A stretch of 64,000 nucleotides of DNA from Mesorhizobium japonicum MAFF 303099 (GTDB lineage: Bacteria; Pseudomonadota; Alphaproteobacteria; Rhizobiales; Rhizobiaceae), in contig NC_002678.2 in NCBI RefSeq assembly GCF_000009625.1, forward strand, positions 6,790,001 to 6,854,000, given 5' to 3'. The position numbers and the translations under genes are program-made. Under the pieces are notes generated by a model. It did no database searches, was not told the origin of the DNA, and was given only the letters and a program-made list of their open reading frames with translations. This document shows, one piece after another, positions 54,273 to 61,792 of the stretch (positions are counted from its first letter, which is position 1; each line of letters begins with the position of its first letter).

Positions 54273-55136
54273 CTACCGCGCGTACTTATCCGCCTTGCGA
54301 TTGCCGAGCAGCAGCTTGCGCTCGAGATGCGCCCTCAGATCACCGTAGTAGGCGGTCAAAAAGGTCCTTGAATCGATCGGCTCGATCTTCGCGCCGATCT
54401 TGTGACCGATCGTCTCGGCAACAGCTTTCATCGCGAAATAGTCGTCACGGCGCAGCACTTCTTCCAGCTTGTGCAATTCGGCGATGCCATAGGCATCGAG
54501 CTGCGCCGGGCTGAAATGGAAGCGCCTGGCGACCGGATCCTTTCGCAGCGAAAGGTCCTCGACCAGCTTGAGTTTCGGCGTCTCCACCACCCAGGTACCG
54601 GCAAGCAGGTCGCCAATGCGCAGCCGGTCGCGGTTGAACAATAGAAACAGCGAAAACAGCAACGCCCACACCAGCCCGAAAATCGTCGACAGCGTGTCGG
54701 CGACGCCGGCGCCGCCGCGCGCGGCGATGATCGACAGCGGCAGGAAAACCTCGATCTCGCGCATCAGGTTGCGCGCGATGACCTGGTCGATGGTGAGGCC
54801 TGCGCCGCTGCGCGAGGCGACCCGCACGCCAACGATCCGCTTGCCGGGCGTCGCTGCCCGCCGCCCCGCCTCGAAGGCGATGAAATAGACGTTGCGCAGC
54901 AGGAAGATGAAGATGATCCAGACGATGAAGAGCGGCTCCGCCTCCTTCACGCCAAGGCCGCCGAGGCCGAAGATGACGACCAGGGTGACCGCAATAGCGG
55001 CAGCGACGATGATCACCACATCGAGCAGGAAGGCCGAAGCCCGCGTACCGGCGTCCGCCAGCTTGACCCTGAGGTCGACACCTTCCGGCGTGATCAGCGG
55101 TCTTATCAGCTCGGCAGGGTTCCTAGCCGTTGCCAT
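54273..55136 (-). CDS. RDD family membrane protein
   Basis: The 287-residue protein has an N-terminal RDD domain with three hydrophobic segments. It begins VKLADAGTRASAFLLDVVIIVAAAIAVTLVV, with the Arg and paired Asp residues that name the family, and continues RRAATPGKRIVGVRVASRSG and RDRLRIGDLLAGTWVV. The C-terminal 100 residues are hydrophilic and helical. The ATG at 55136 is chosen (MATARNPAELIRPLITPEGVDL); it overlaps the 3' end of the SpoIIM gene by 14 bases. It is the last gene of the six-gene MoxR operon. The function is unknown. Confidence 0.85.
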   Translation of the reverse strand: MATARNPAELIRPLITPEGVDLRVKLADAGTRASAFLLDVVIIVAAAIAVTLVVIFGLGGLGVKEAEPLFIVWIIFIFLLRNVYFIAFEAGRRAATPGKRIVGVRVASRSGAGLTIDQVIARNLMREIEVFLPLSIIAARGGAGVADTLSTIFGLVWALLFSLFLLFNRDRLRIGDLLAGTWVVETPKLKLVEDLSLRKDPVARRFHFSPAQLDAYGIAELHKLEEVLRRDDYFAMKAVAETIGHKIGAKIEPIDSRTFLTAYYGDLRAHLERKLLLGNRKADKYAR

Positions 55137-56142
55137 GCCGCACCAACCGGAACAGATAGAAATAGGCGATCCATAACGCCAGCATGCCGCCACCAATGGC
55201 GTAGCGCGTCGCATCGCTGGTGATCGTCTGCCGGCCGATGCCTTCGAGCAGGCCTGCAAACAGAAGCATCACCATCACGCCGACCATCGCGGTCGCCGCC
55301 ACCCGCCCGGCCTGGGCGGCGGCGGCCATCCGTGTCAGTTCGCCGGGGAAGGCGATGCGCGTGCCGATCCGCATGCCGGCTGCGCCCGCGAGCGCAATGG
55401 CGAACAGTTCGGTCGTGCCGTGGATCGAAAGCCAGCCGCCGAGCTCGAAGCCCAGCCCCTTGGCCGCATAGACCTGGAACAGTGCGCCCAGCATGCATCC
55501 GTTCATCAGGATGATCAGCACGCTCGGCACCGCGAAGGCGAAGCCGAGAGCAAAAGCCAGGATCGCCACCTGTGTGTTGTGGGTGAACAGATAGGCGGCG
55601 AAGCCCGACAGGAAGTGGCTGCTGCCGCCATCGTAGAGCACGCTGCGCAGCACTTCGACCGACGAATCCGGGTTGCGCCCGCCGGCAAGGGTGGGTGCGA
55701 TGATGGCGTCGTACCAGCGCTTGTCGGACGCCACCAGCCAGTAGCCGGCAATGGCGCCGACGACAGTCAGTGCGACCGACACCGAGGTCTCGCGCCACAG
55801 ATCGCGGACTGCCGCCGGCCAGTCACGCAGGAAGAAATCGCCGACGCGCTGCCTCAAGCCTCGTCGCGCACCATAGAGGTAGAAATAGCCGCGCAGGCTG
55901 AGCGCCTCCAGATAGGCGATCAGCGCGCTGTCGAGCGACGTCGCGCGGGCCACCGAGAGCGAGGACAGCGCCGAACGGTAGAGCAGGGGCAGCGCCAGCA
56001 GCTCGTCTTCCGAAAGCGTGCGGGGCGCGCGTTTTTCGACGCGCGAAAGCAGCGCCTCGAACGCCTTCCAGTCGGCCTCGCGCTCCTGGCGGAAGCTGGC
56101 CAGCGACTGGCGTACGGCATCGGTGCCGGCTTGCAGCGTCAT
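55123..56142 (-). CDS. Stage II sporulation protein M (SpoIIM) family membrane protein
   Basis: The 339-residue integral membrane protein matches the SpoIIM family. A helical N-terminal cytoplasmic part (residues 1-105) is followed by about six membrane segments. HNTQVAILAFALGFAFAVPSVLIILMNGCMLGALFQVYAAKG and LSIHGTTELFAIALAGAAGMRIGTRIAFPG are the family hallmark, with the His-Gly-Thr-Thr-Glu turn. Alphaproteobacteria do not sporulate, so the role is not endospore formation; here it sits in a MoxR-DUF58 operon. The start at 56142 overlaps the DUF58 stop (ATGA). Confidence 0.9.
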   Translation of the reverse strand: MTLQAGTDAVRQSLASFRQEREADWKAFEALLSRVEKRAPRTLSEDELLALPLLYRSALSSLSVARATSLDSALIAYLEALSLRGYFYLYGARRGLRQRVGDFFLRDWPAAVRDLWRETSVSVALTVVGAIAGYWLVASDKRWYDAIIAPTLAGGRNPDSSVEVLRSVLYDGGSSHFLSGFAAYLFTHNTQVAILAFALGFAFAVPSVLIILMNGCMLGALFQVYAAKGLGFELGGWLSIHGTTELFAIALAGAAGMRIGTRIAFPGELTRMAAAAQAGRVAATAMVGVMVMLLFAGLLEGIGRQTITSDATRYAIGGGMLALWIAYFYLFRLVRHGNG

Positions 56143-57443
56143 AGGAGGTTCTCCTCCTTGAGCTGGATATAACGCTCGACCAGCGCCGGACCGAGCCGCT
56201 GATGGTCGGCCTCGATCACATGCGCGCCAAGCAGCCGCAGCCGCCCGATAACCACTTGCCGCTCCCGAAGCAGGCCGCCCGCGGTGACCGCGCGGGCCAC
56301 ATCCTCGGGTTTCGTGGGCTGCATGTCGGCCAGCGTCTCCAGTTCGACATCCTTCATCAGCATGAACAGCACCAGATGCCGCTCGGTCAGCCGGCCGACG
56401 GTGCGCAGCATCAGTTCCGCGCTGATCGGGTCGACGAAATCGGTGAAGACGATGACCAGCGAGCGTCGGTCGAGCTTGGCCGCCAATGTCGTCAGCGCCA
56501 GGGTGAAATTGGTCTCCGCGCTGGAATAGTCGATCTCGGCCGCGCGCTTCTGGATCATCGTGAAGCTCGGCGAGCCGCGCACCGCGCCGCTCGAGACGCG
56601 AGGCGTGGCATCGAAGGAGAACAGGCTGACAAGGTCGCCGCCCTTGAGCGCAATGAAGGCCGACAGAAGTGCTGCCGTTACCGCGCGGTCGACTTTCGGC
56701 ACGCCGTCGACCGGCTCGCACATCAGCCGGCCGCTGTCGATCGCCAGCACGATGTTGTTGTTCTCCTCGACCCTGAACTCGCGCGCCAGAAGCTTGCCGT
56801 GGCGGGCGCTGCGCTTCCAGTCGATCATCCGCCGGCCCATGCCAGGCTGATAGTCCTTCAGCGCCTCGAACTCGCGGCCCTGGCCGGCGCGCCTCTGCGC
56901 GTGGCCGTCGGCGAGCGCGGAGCGCTGCAGCAAGGTGATCGCCTCATCGCGGGCGCTGCTGACATCGGGCAGCACCGCCACCTTGCGGTCCATCGGCAGC
57001 ACGACCTGGTTCCAGGTCAGTCCGAACGGGCCGTTCCAGCGCAGCCAGACCCGGTCGAAACTGGCGATGCCGCGCCTGCGCGCGGTGAATTCGAGGTCGA
57101 TCGTGCCGCCGTTGGCCGGCAACGCGCCGCCGGTGCGGCTGACCGGCTCCACACGCTGATCGTGGCCGACACGCGCTTGCAGCATGCGCGCCCGCTGGCC
57201 GAGGCTGGCCGCGACATGCACGGTAAAGCGCCCGCCGACGCCGACCTGCGGCGGCGCCGAGAGACTGGCGCTGAGCGAGGCGCGCCCGCGCCCGGCCGCC
57301 GCGTCGACCGCGAGAAATGCCAGAAGCGCGCAGATCCACAGCAGGCCCAGATACCAGACGTGCGGCAGCGCAAGCGCGATCAGGAAGGCAGGGATCGCCC
57401 CGGCCACCGCTGCCCACACCGCTCTGCCGGTCGGGTAGATCAA
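56139..57443 (-). CDS. DUF58 domain-containing membrane protein
   Basis: The 434-residue protein has two N-terminal membrane helices (residues about 7-50). The DUF58 core follows: YQPGMGRRMIDWKRSARHGKLLAREFRVEENNNIVLAIDSGRLM, then LVSLFSFDATPRV and LVIVFTDFVDP. This is a vWA-like fold, but the DxSxS metal site is degenerate (DSGRL). DUF58 proteins go with MoxR ATPases in many bacteria. The start at 57443 overlaps the MoxR stop (ATGA), and the stop overlaps the SpoIIM start. Confidence 0.9.
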   Translation of the reverse strand: MIYPTGRAVWAAVAGAIPAFLIALALPHVWYLGLLWICALLAFLAVDAAAGRGRASLSASLSAPPQVGVGGRFTVHVAASLGQRARMLQARVGHDQRVEPVSRTGGALPANGGTIDLEFTARRRGIASFDRVWLRWNGPFGLTWNQVVLPMDRKVAVLPDVSSARDEAITLLQRSALADGHAQRRAGQGREFEALKDYQPGMGRRMIDWKRSARHGKLLAREFRVEENNNIVLAIDSGRLMCEPVDGVPKVDRAVTAALLSAFIALKGGDLVSLFSFDATPRVSSGAVRGSPSFTMIQKRAAEIDYSSAETNFTLALTTLAAKLDRRSLVIVFTDFVDPISAELMLRTVGRLTERHLVLFMLMKDVELETLADMQPTKPEDVARAVTAGGLLRERQVVIGRLRLLGAHVIEADHQRLGPALVERYIQLKEENLL

Positions 57444-58396
57444 CGCGGCGCCTCCGTCTGGTCGACGAGGTCGGAAACGATCTGCTCGACAAGCCGCCCA
57501 TCGATCTGCGCGGCCGGGGACAGGATGACGCGGTGGCGCAGCGCCGGTATGGCGAGCGCTTTGACGTCGTCGGGGATGACATAGGCGCGGCCATCGAGTG
57601 CCGCCCTAGCGCGTGCGGCCCGCGCCAGCATGGCGCCCGCCCTTGGGCTGGCGCCAACCTCGAGGTCCGGACTTTCGCGCGTGCGGCGCACGAGGGCCGC
57701 GATATAGCCGACGACATCGTCGACCAGCGTCACGTCACCAACCGTGGCAAGTGCTGCTTCCAGTGTCTTGCGGTCCGTCTGCGCTTTGATGCCGTATTGC
57801 GCGATATCGTGCGAGGCGGTGCCGCCGCCGTGATGCACAATGATGGCGCGTTCCTCCTTGAGATCGGGATAGCTCACCCGGTGCTTGAACAGGAAACGGT
57901 CGAGTTGCGCCTCGGGCAGGGGGTAGACCCCCTGATGCTCGATTGGATTCTGCGTCGCCACCACCATGAAGTTCTGGCTGAGCGCATGCGTGGTGCCGTC
58001 GAAGGTGACGGCATGTTCCTGCATGGCCTCCAGAAGGGCGGCCTGCGTCTTCGGCGGCGTGCGGTTGATCTCGTCGGCAAGCAGAAGGTCGCAGAAGATC
58101 GGCCCGCGCGTCAGCGTGAACTGACCGCTCTGGAAATTGTAGATGTTTGAGCCGACGATATCGCCAGGCATCAGGTCGGGCGTGAACTGGATGCGGCCGT
58201 AGGCGACGCCAAGTGCTTGCGCGAAGCATCGCGCGGTCATGGTCTTGGCGGTTCCCGGCGGGCCTTCCAGCAATATGTGGCCGCCGGCGAACAATGCCGT
58301 CAGCATCAGATCGACCGTGTCGCGCTGCCCGGTGATCGCTTTCGCCACTTCTTCCCTGATCGCGGTCGCCAGGGCCTTCACATCATCGACGTTCAC
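57440..58396 (-). CDS. MoxR-family AAA+ ATPase
   Basis: The 318-residue AAA+ ATPase shows Walker A LEGPPGTAKTMTARCFAQALG, Walker B ADEINRTPPKTQAALLEAMQE and the sensor segment FMVVATQNPIEHQGVYPLPEAQLDRF, which is the MoxR-type signature. A C-terminal lid domain begins near SPDLEVGASPRAGAMLARAARARAAL. MoxR proteins act as chaperones that insert cofactors or mature membrane or vWA-domain partners. The adjacent DUF58 protein is the likely partner. It is the third gene of the operon and overlaps the DUF4350 gene by 14 bases. Confidence 0.94.
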   Translation of the reverse strand: MNVDDVKALATAIREEVAKAITGQRDTVDLMLTALFAGGHILLEGPPGTAKTMTARCFAQALGVAYGRIQFTPDLMPGDIVGSNIYNFQSGQFTLTRGPIFCDLLLADEINRTPPKTQAALLEAMQEHAVTFDGTTHALSQNFMVVATQNPIEHQGVYPLPEAQLDRFLFKHRVSYPDLKEERAIIVHHGGGTASHDIAQYGIKAQTDRKTLEAALATVGDVTLVDDVVGYIAALVRRTRESPDLEVGASPRAGAMLARAARARAALDGRAYVIPDDVKALAIPALRHRVILSPAAQIDGRLVEQIVSDLVDQTEAPR

Positions 58397-59597
58397 CGAG
58401 CCTCCTTATCGTCCAGTCATGCAGCGCTTCCGCTGCCTCATGCATTTGCGCCAGGGTCCTGGCTTCGCTCGCGGCCTTGAAGCGGCGGCTGAAGCCCTGC
58501 ATTTCGCCTCGGTCGCGGGAATCGAGCCAGCGGTCCAGTGCTTCGCCCGGCAAGCCTTGCGGCGCGCCGAGCAATGCGCCGGCACGCGCACGCATCAGCG
58601 TCGCATACCGATCGCCGAGCTGCCCGAGCCGCCCGGCGCGCTTCAGGAGCATCGCTGTGGTGTCGACCAGCGCCCGCTTGCCGAAGGCAATCGCCCGGGC
58701 CTCGGTGCGCGGCGGTCCGAACCGGCCGAGCCCATGCAGGAAGGCGAGGACGGCCGCCGCCAGCACCGACAGCGTCAGCGCCAGGAAGGGCGGCTCGACC
58801 AAAAGCTTGGCGAGATCGTATTTCTGGCCGACGCCATGTAGCGTCAGGTCGAACATCACCGCGCCCTTGCCGGGCTCCAGCATCGCGATGATGTCGAGGG
58901 CCGCCGCCGCCTTTTGCGGATCCTTCAGCGCGGCGTTGTTGATCAGATCGGGGTCGGTCAGGATGTAGAACGGCTCGTCGTCGAGCTCGGTGAGAACGGC
59001 CTTGCCATTGCCCGCCGCGATCAGGGGGTGGTCATCCGCCACCCATTGCAGCTCCTCCGGCGCGGTGACCATGCGGCCTGCGACGTCGATCTGCCCGACC
59101 GAACTCTTGCCTTCGCCGAGCTTGGCCTTGGCGATGCGGCCGAGCCAGTCGTTGACGACCGTATCGGGCAGCCGTTCGATCTTCGTCTCCCAGCCTTCAT
59201 GGTCCTGCAGCGGAAAGGTGAGCCATTTGGGCAGCACGAACAGCGTGGCCTTGCCCGAGCGGAGCTCGATGATTCTTGCCAGCGCAGCCGGATCGCTGTT
59301 TGGCGCGATGGTGACGATCAGCAGGAATTCGGACGCCAGGCCCGAGCCGAGAGCCTGCTCGCTGCGGGCCATGGGTGGCGCCTGCCCATTGGCGAGTTTC
59401 AGCCACTCGACGAGCCCGGCATAGCCGGAGCCGCCCTTGGAGAGGGGCGTGCCGCCGCCTTCCGGCTGGCGAAAGTCCGGCGCGTAGGTCGACAGCAGGA
59501 AAAATCCCGCCGCGGCCAGCAGACTGGCAAAAATGCCCCAGAACAGGGTTTTGCGGCTGAACGGTTCCTGCGCGGCCTCCGCCGCCGGCGCGCTCAT
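58383..59597 (-). CDS. DUF4350 domain-containing membrane protein
   Basis: The 404-residue protein has a transmembrane helix near residues 16-36 (TLFWGIFASLLAAAGFFLLS), and a DUF4350-type region after it (GGSGYAGLVEWLKLANGQAPPMARSEQALGSG, FLLIVTIAPNSDP). A second hydrophobic helix at about 270-290 (FLALTLSVLAAAVLAFLHGLG) precedes a helical cytoplasmic tail. The periplasmic part between the helices resembles a GATase-like beta/alpha fold. It overlaps the DUF4129 gene by four bases and MoxR by 14. The function is unknown; its place in MoxR-DUF58 operons suggests it is part of the same membrane complex. Confidence 0.82.
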   Translation of the reverse strand: MSAPAAEAAQEPFSRKTLFWGIFASLLAAAGFFLLSTYAPDFRQPEGGGTPLSKGGSGYAGLVEWLKLANGQAPPMARSEQALGSGLASEFLLIVTIAPNSDPAALARIIELRSGKATLFVLPKWLTFPLQDHEGWETKIERLPDTVVNDWLGRIAKAKLGEGKSSVGQIDVAGRMVTAPEELQWVADDHPLIAAGNGKAVLTELDDEPFYILTDPDLINNAALKDPQKAAAALDIIAMLEPGKGAVMFDLTLHGVGQKYDLAKLLVEPPFLALTLSVLAAAVLAFLHGLGRFGPPRTEARAIAFGKRALVDTTAMLLKRAGRLGQLGDRYATLMRARAGALLGAPQGLPGEALDRWLDSRDRGEMQGFSRRFKAASEARTLAQMHEAAEALHDWTIRRLGERR

Positions 59598-60220
59598 GTC
59601 CAGGCATCCCGGAAGGCGAAGCGTTCATAGGCGCCGCGCGCCTGCCGCCAGCCTTCGGGGCCGACCGGCCGGCGGGCAAACAGCGCTGCCTCGACGATGC
59701 GCGCGATCTCGCTGAAGGCGCTGCGTGCCCGCGCCGGCAGCGATGTGGCGCCGGCGATATCGCGCGCGGTGAGCGACGGGCGCAGGAAGTCGGGCAGCCG
59801 CCCGGCAATGTCGGCGACGCTGCGGCGAAGCAGAAGATGCACCGCCTCGTCATAGGCGCCGCGCGCGGCGAGTGCGTCGGCCTCGGACAGCAGGATCTGC
59901 GCGGCACTCGCATCCGGACGCCATGCCTCTTCCGCCTCTGCCTGCTTGCGGGCGCGCCGCCACGGCAGGCGCCATGCGACGCCCTTGGCTTCGAGGGCAA
60001 CGAGAACCGCGATGACCGCGACGCCGATGATCACCGCACCCCAGAACAGGTAGATCATATAGGGGCCGATCTTCGCCAGTGCGTGCAGAAAAGGCCGCAG
60101 CCATTCCGGTGGCTCGGGTTGCACCAGCGCCGGCAGGTCAAACTGGATAGAATCGTCCGCAAGCAACTGCTTGTGTATCTTTGCCAGCCATTCGGCGTCC
60201 TGCGGCTGTGCGACTGTCAC
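59594..60220 (-). CDS. DUF4129 domain-containing membrane protein
   Basis: The 208-residue protein has one transmembrane helix at residues about 55-77 (MIYLFWGAVIIGVAVIAVLVALEA) and a cytoplasmic C-terminal domain of DUF4129 type. The latter shows ILLSEADALAARGAYDEAVHLLLRRSVADIAGRL, then LTARDIAGA and FSEIARIVEAALFARRPVGPEGWRQARGAYERFAF. It is the first gene of the six-gene minus-strand operon. The gap to the divergent membrane-protein gene at 60369 is 148 bases. Confidence 0.82.
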   Translation of the reverse strand: MTVAQPQDAEWLAKIHKQLLADDSIQFDLPALVQPEPPEWLRPFLHALAKIGPYMIYLFWGAVIIGVAVIAVLVALEAKGVAWRLPWRRARKQAEAEEAWRPDASAAQILLSEADALAARGAYDEAVHLLLRRSVADIAGRLPDFLRPSLTARDIAGATSLPARARSAFSEIARIVEAALFARRPVGPEGWRQARGAYERFAFRDAWT

Positions 60221-60368
60221 CCGCTGCCCCTCTGCACCTGCGGTTCGGCGCCGACACTGGCAATACGCCTGGACAATTGCAAGTCCACTGGACGAAGCCT
60301 TTTAATCTTGGCAGATTTACTTTCGAGGTTGGCCGTTTGGATGTGGCGACGGCTCGGGGGGAAACATC

Positions 60369-61151
60369 ATGACTACTGCGACACTGGGACAACCCGGCCG
60401 GTTCGAGATCGGCAGGGTGTTCAACAACACCTTTGCCGTCATCGGCCGCAACATCGGGCTTTGCCTTGGCCTTGCCGCGCTGTTCGCCGGCGTGCCGACG
60501 CTGCTTGTCCGGTTGTGGACCCAGCCGCAGATCGACGCGATCTTGCATGGCGATCCGGGCGCGATGGCGGATCCCCATGCGATGTTTCGCGATTCCTACC
60601 TCAGCCTTGTCGCCGGGCTGGTTTCCTTCGTTTTCACGCTGCTGCTTCAGTCATCGCTGGTGCGGGCAACCATTGAGGACCTGAACGGCAGGCGGCCGTC
60701 CTTCGGCGACTGCATTCAGATTGCGGTCCGCTTCCTGCTGCCGACGCTGGCGATTGGCTTCCTCGTCGCCCTTGGCGCCGGCCTTGCCATGCTGGCCCTG
60801 ATCGTGCCCGGCATCATCCTCTGGCTCGGATGGTCGATGTCGGTGCCGGTCCTGATCCAGGAGCGGCGGGGCGTATTCGGCTCGATGTCGCGCAGCCGTG
60901 CCCTGACAAAGGGCAATCGCTGGTCGCTGTTTGGCTTGTTTCTCATATTGATGATCATAGCGATGGTCATCCAGTGGGGGATATTGCTGGTTTTCGTCCT
61001 GTTTGGCGGGATTCTGGCGCAGCTGGGCGCCGCACTGGTGCAGACCGTGGTCGCCATGGTGCTGTCGATCGCCGCCGCGGTCAGCTATGTCGAGTTGCGT
61101 CAGGTCAAGGAAGGCGCAAGCATCGACGAACTGGCGCAGATATTCTCATAG
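60369..61151 (+). CDS. Multi-pass membrane protein, DUF975/GPDPase-membrane-domain-like
   Basis: The 260-residue protein has about six hydrophobic segments. RFEIGRVFNNTFAVIGRNIGLCLGLAALFAGVPTL is followed by AIGFLVALGAGLAMLALIVPGIILWLGWSMSVPVLIQERRGVFGSMSRSRALTKGNRWSLFGLF, which is a pattern seen in YciC/DUF975 and glycerophosphodiesterase membrane-domain proteins (the SMSRSRALTKGNRW turn). No catalytic domain is attached. GGGGGAAACATC precedes the ATG. It is divergent from the DUF4129 gene. The function is unknown; an envelope role is likely. Confidence 0.78.
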   Translation: MTTATLGQPGRFEIGRVFNNTFAVIGRNIGLCLGLAALFAGVPTLLVRLWTQPQIDAILHGDPGAMADPHAMFRDSYLSLVAGLVSFVFTLLLQSSLVRATIEDLNGRRPSFGDCIQIAVRFLLPTLAIGFLVALGAGLAMLALIVPGIILWLGWSMSVPVLIQERRGVFGSMSRSRALTKGNRWSLFGLFLILMIIAMVIQWGILLVFVLFGGILAQLGAALVQTVVAMVLSIAAAVSYVELRQVKEGASIDELAQIFS

Positions 61152-61462
61152 CGGACGGCGCAGTTCGTCTGAGGGTGGCAGCCCACTTCAACGATAGCGG
61201 CAAGAATCTGGTTTGCGCGCTCGTCCGGCACAGGCATGACGGACTGGGTCGGGGGCGGTCATTCTTGAGGATAGGTCTACCGAGTCCGATGCCAATTGCG
61301 ACAGCTTCATCAAAATGGATGGCGACTTTCGTCCGCGCCTGTGGTGGCATCCAGCCCAAGTGGAGAGCGTCCTCCCGGAGCAACAGGTGATCCCATCTTC
61401 CGGAGTGGCCAACTCCCTCTTTAAGCGGGCCTCTTTATAGGCTCCGACCGAGGACAGTCGAT
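61152..61462. other. Gap with a partial repeat of the TPR gene end
   Basis: No gene is supported in these 311 bases. Positions 61218-61236 repeat 19 bases found at 61816-61834, where they encode the cysteine-rich C-terminus of the TPR protein. On the minus strand both copies read SCLCRTS(A/V)Q. This may be the remnant of a second copy of that gene end. Confidence 0.45.
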
Positions 61463-61669
61463 ATGTATGATCCTGCCGAGAGGAACAAATGGCCGCCTCG
61501 TACCCAACCAGCCGAAGATGAGCGCCTGGCGCGGCTCGAGAAAACAGCCAGGCTCAAGCGGCTTCGGTCCTACGCTTCCTGGCTTGCGCCTGATGCATAC
61601 GCCCAATTTCATGATGAGATCGACTGCTCTGCGCTAATTGAGGAAAGCCGTTCATTGCGCTTGGCCTGA
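61463..61669 (+). CDS. Small hypothetical protein
   Basis: The 68-residue product is charged and helical (AEDERLARLEKTARLKRLRSYASWLAPDAYAQFHDEIDCSALIEESRSLRLA). There is no signal peptide or membrane segment. GAGGACAGTCG lies ahead of the ATG at 61463. The composition and the absence of a competing longer frame make it plausible, but there is no recognised family. It lies in the gap between the membrane-protein gene and the convergent TPR gene. Confidence 0.4.
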   Translation: MYDPAERNKWPPRTQPAEDERLARLEKTARLKRLRSYASWLAPDAYAQFHDEIDCSALIEESRSLRLA

Positions 61670-61792
61670 TCGGCTGGTGCCGCCGCGCTGCAGCCACAAA
61701 ATCCTGATCCAAGGCCGGTCTGTGCGGTGGCGGCTCGGGCTTCCATCTCCTGAAGGTCGGGGTTCGGATAGAAACATCCTCAGATCGGAATT

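Noticed and set aside
61105..61383. 92-codon minus-strand frame covering the first copy of the 19-base repeat
   Set aside because: It overlaps the end of the membrane-protein gene and has no family features beyond the repeated nine residues.
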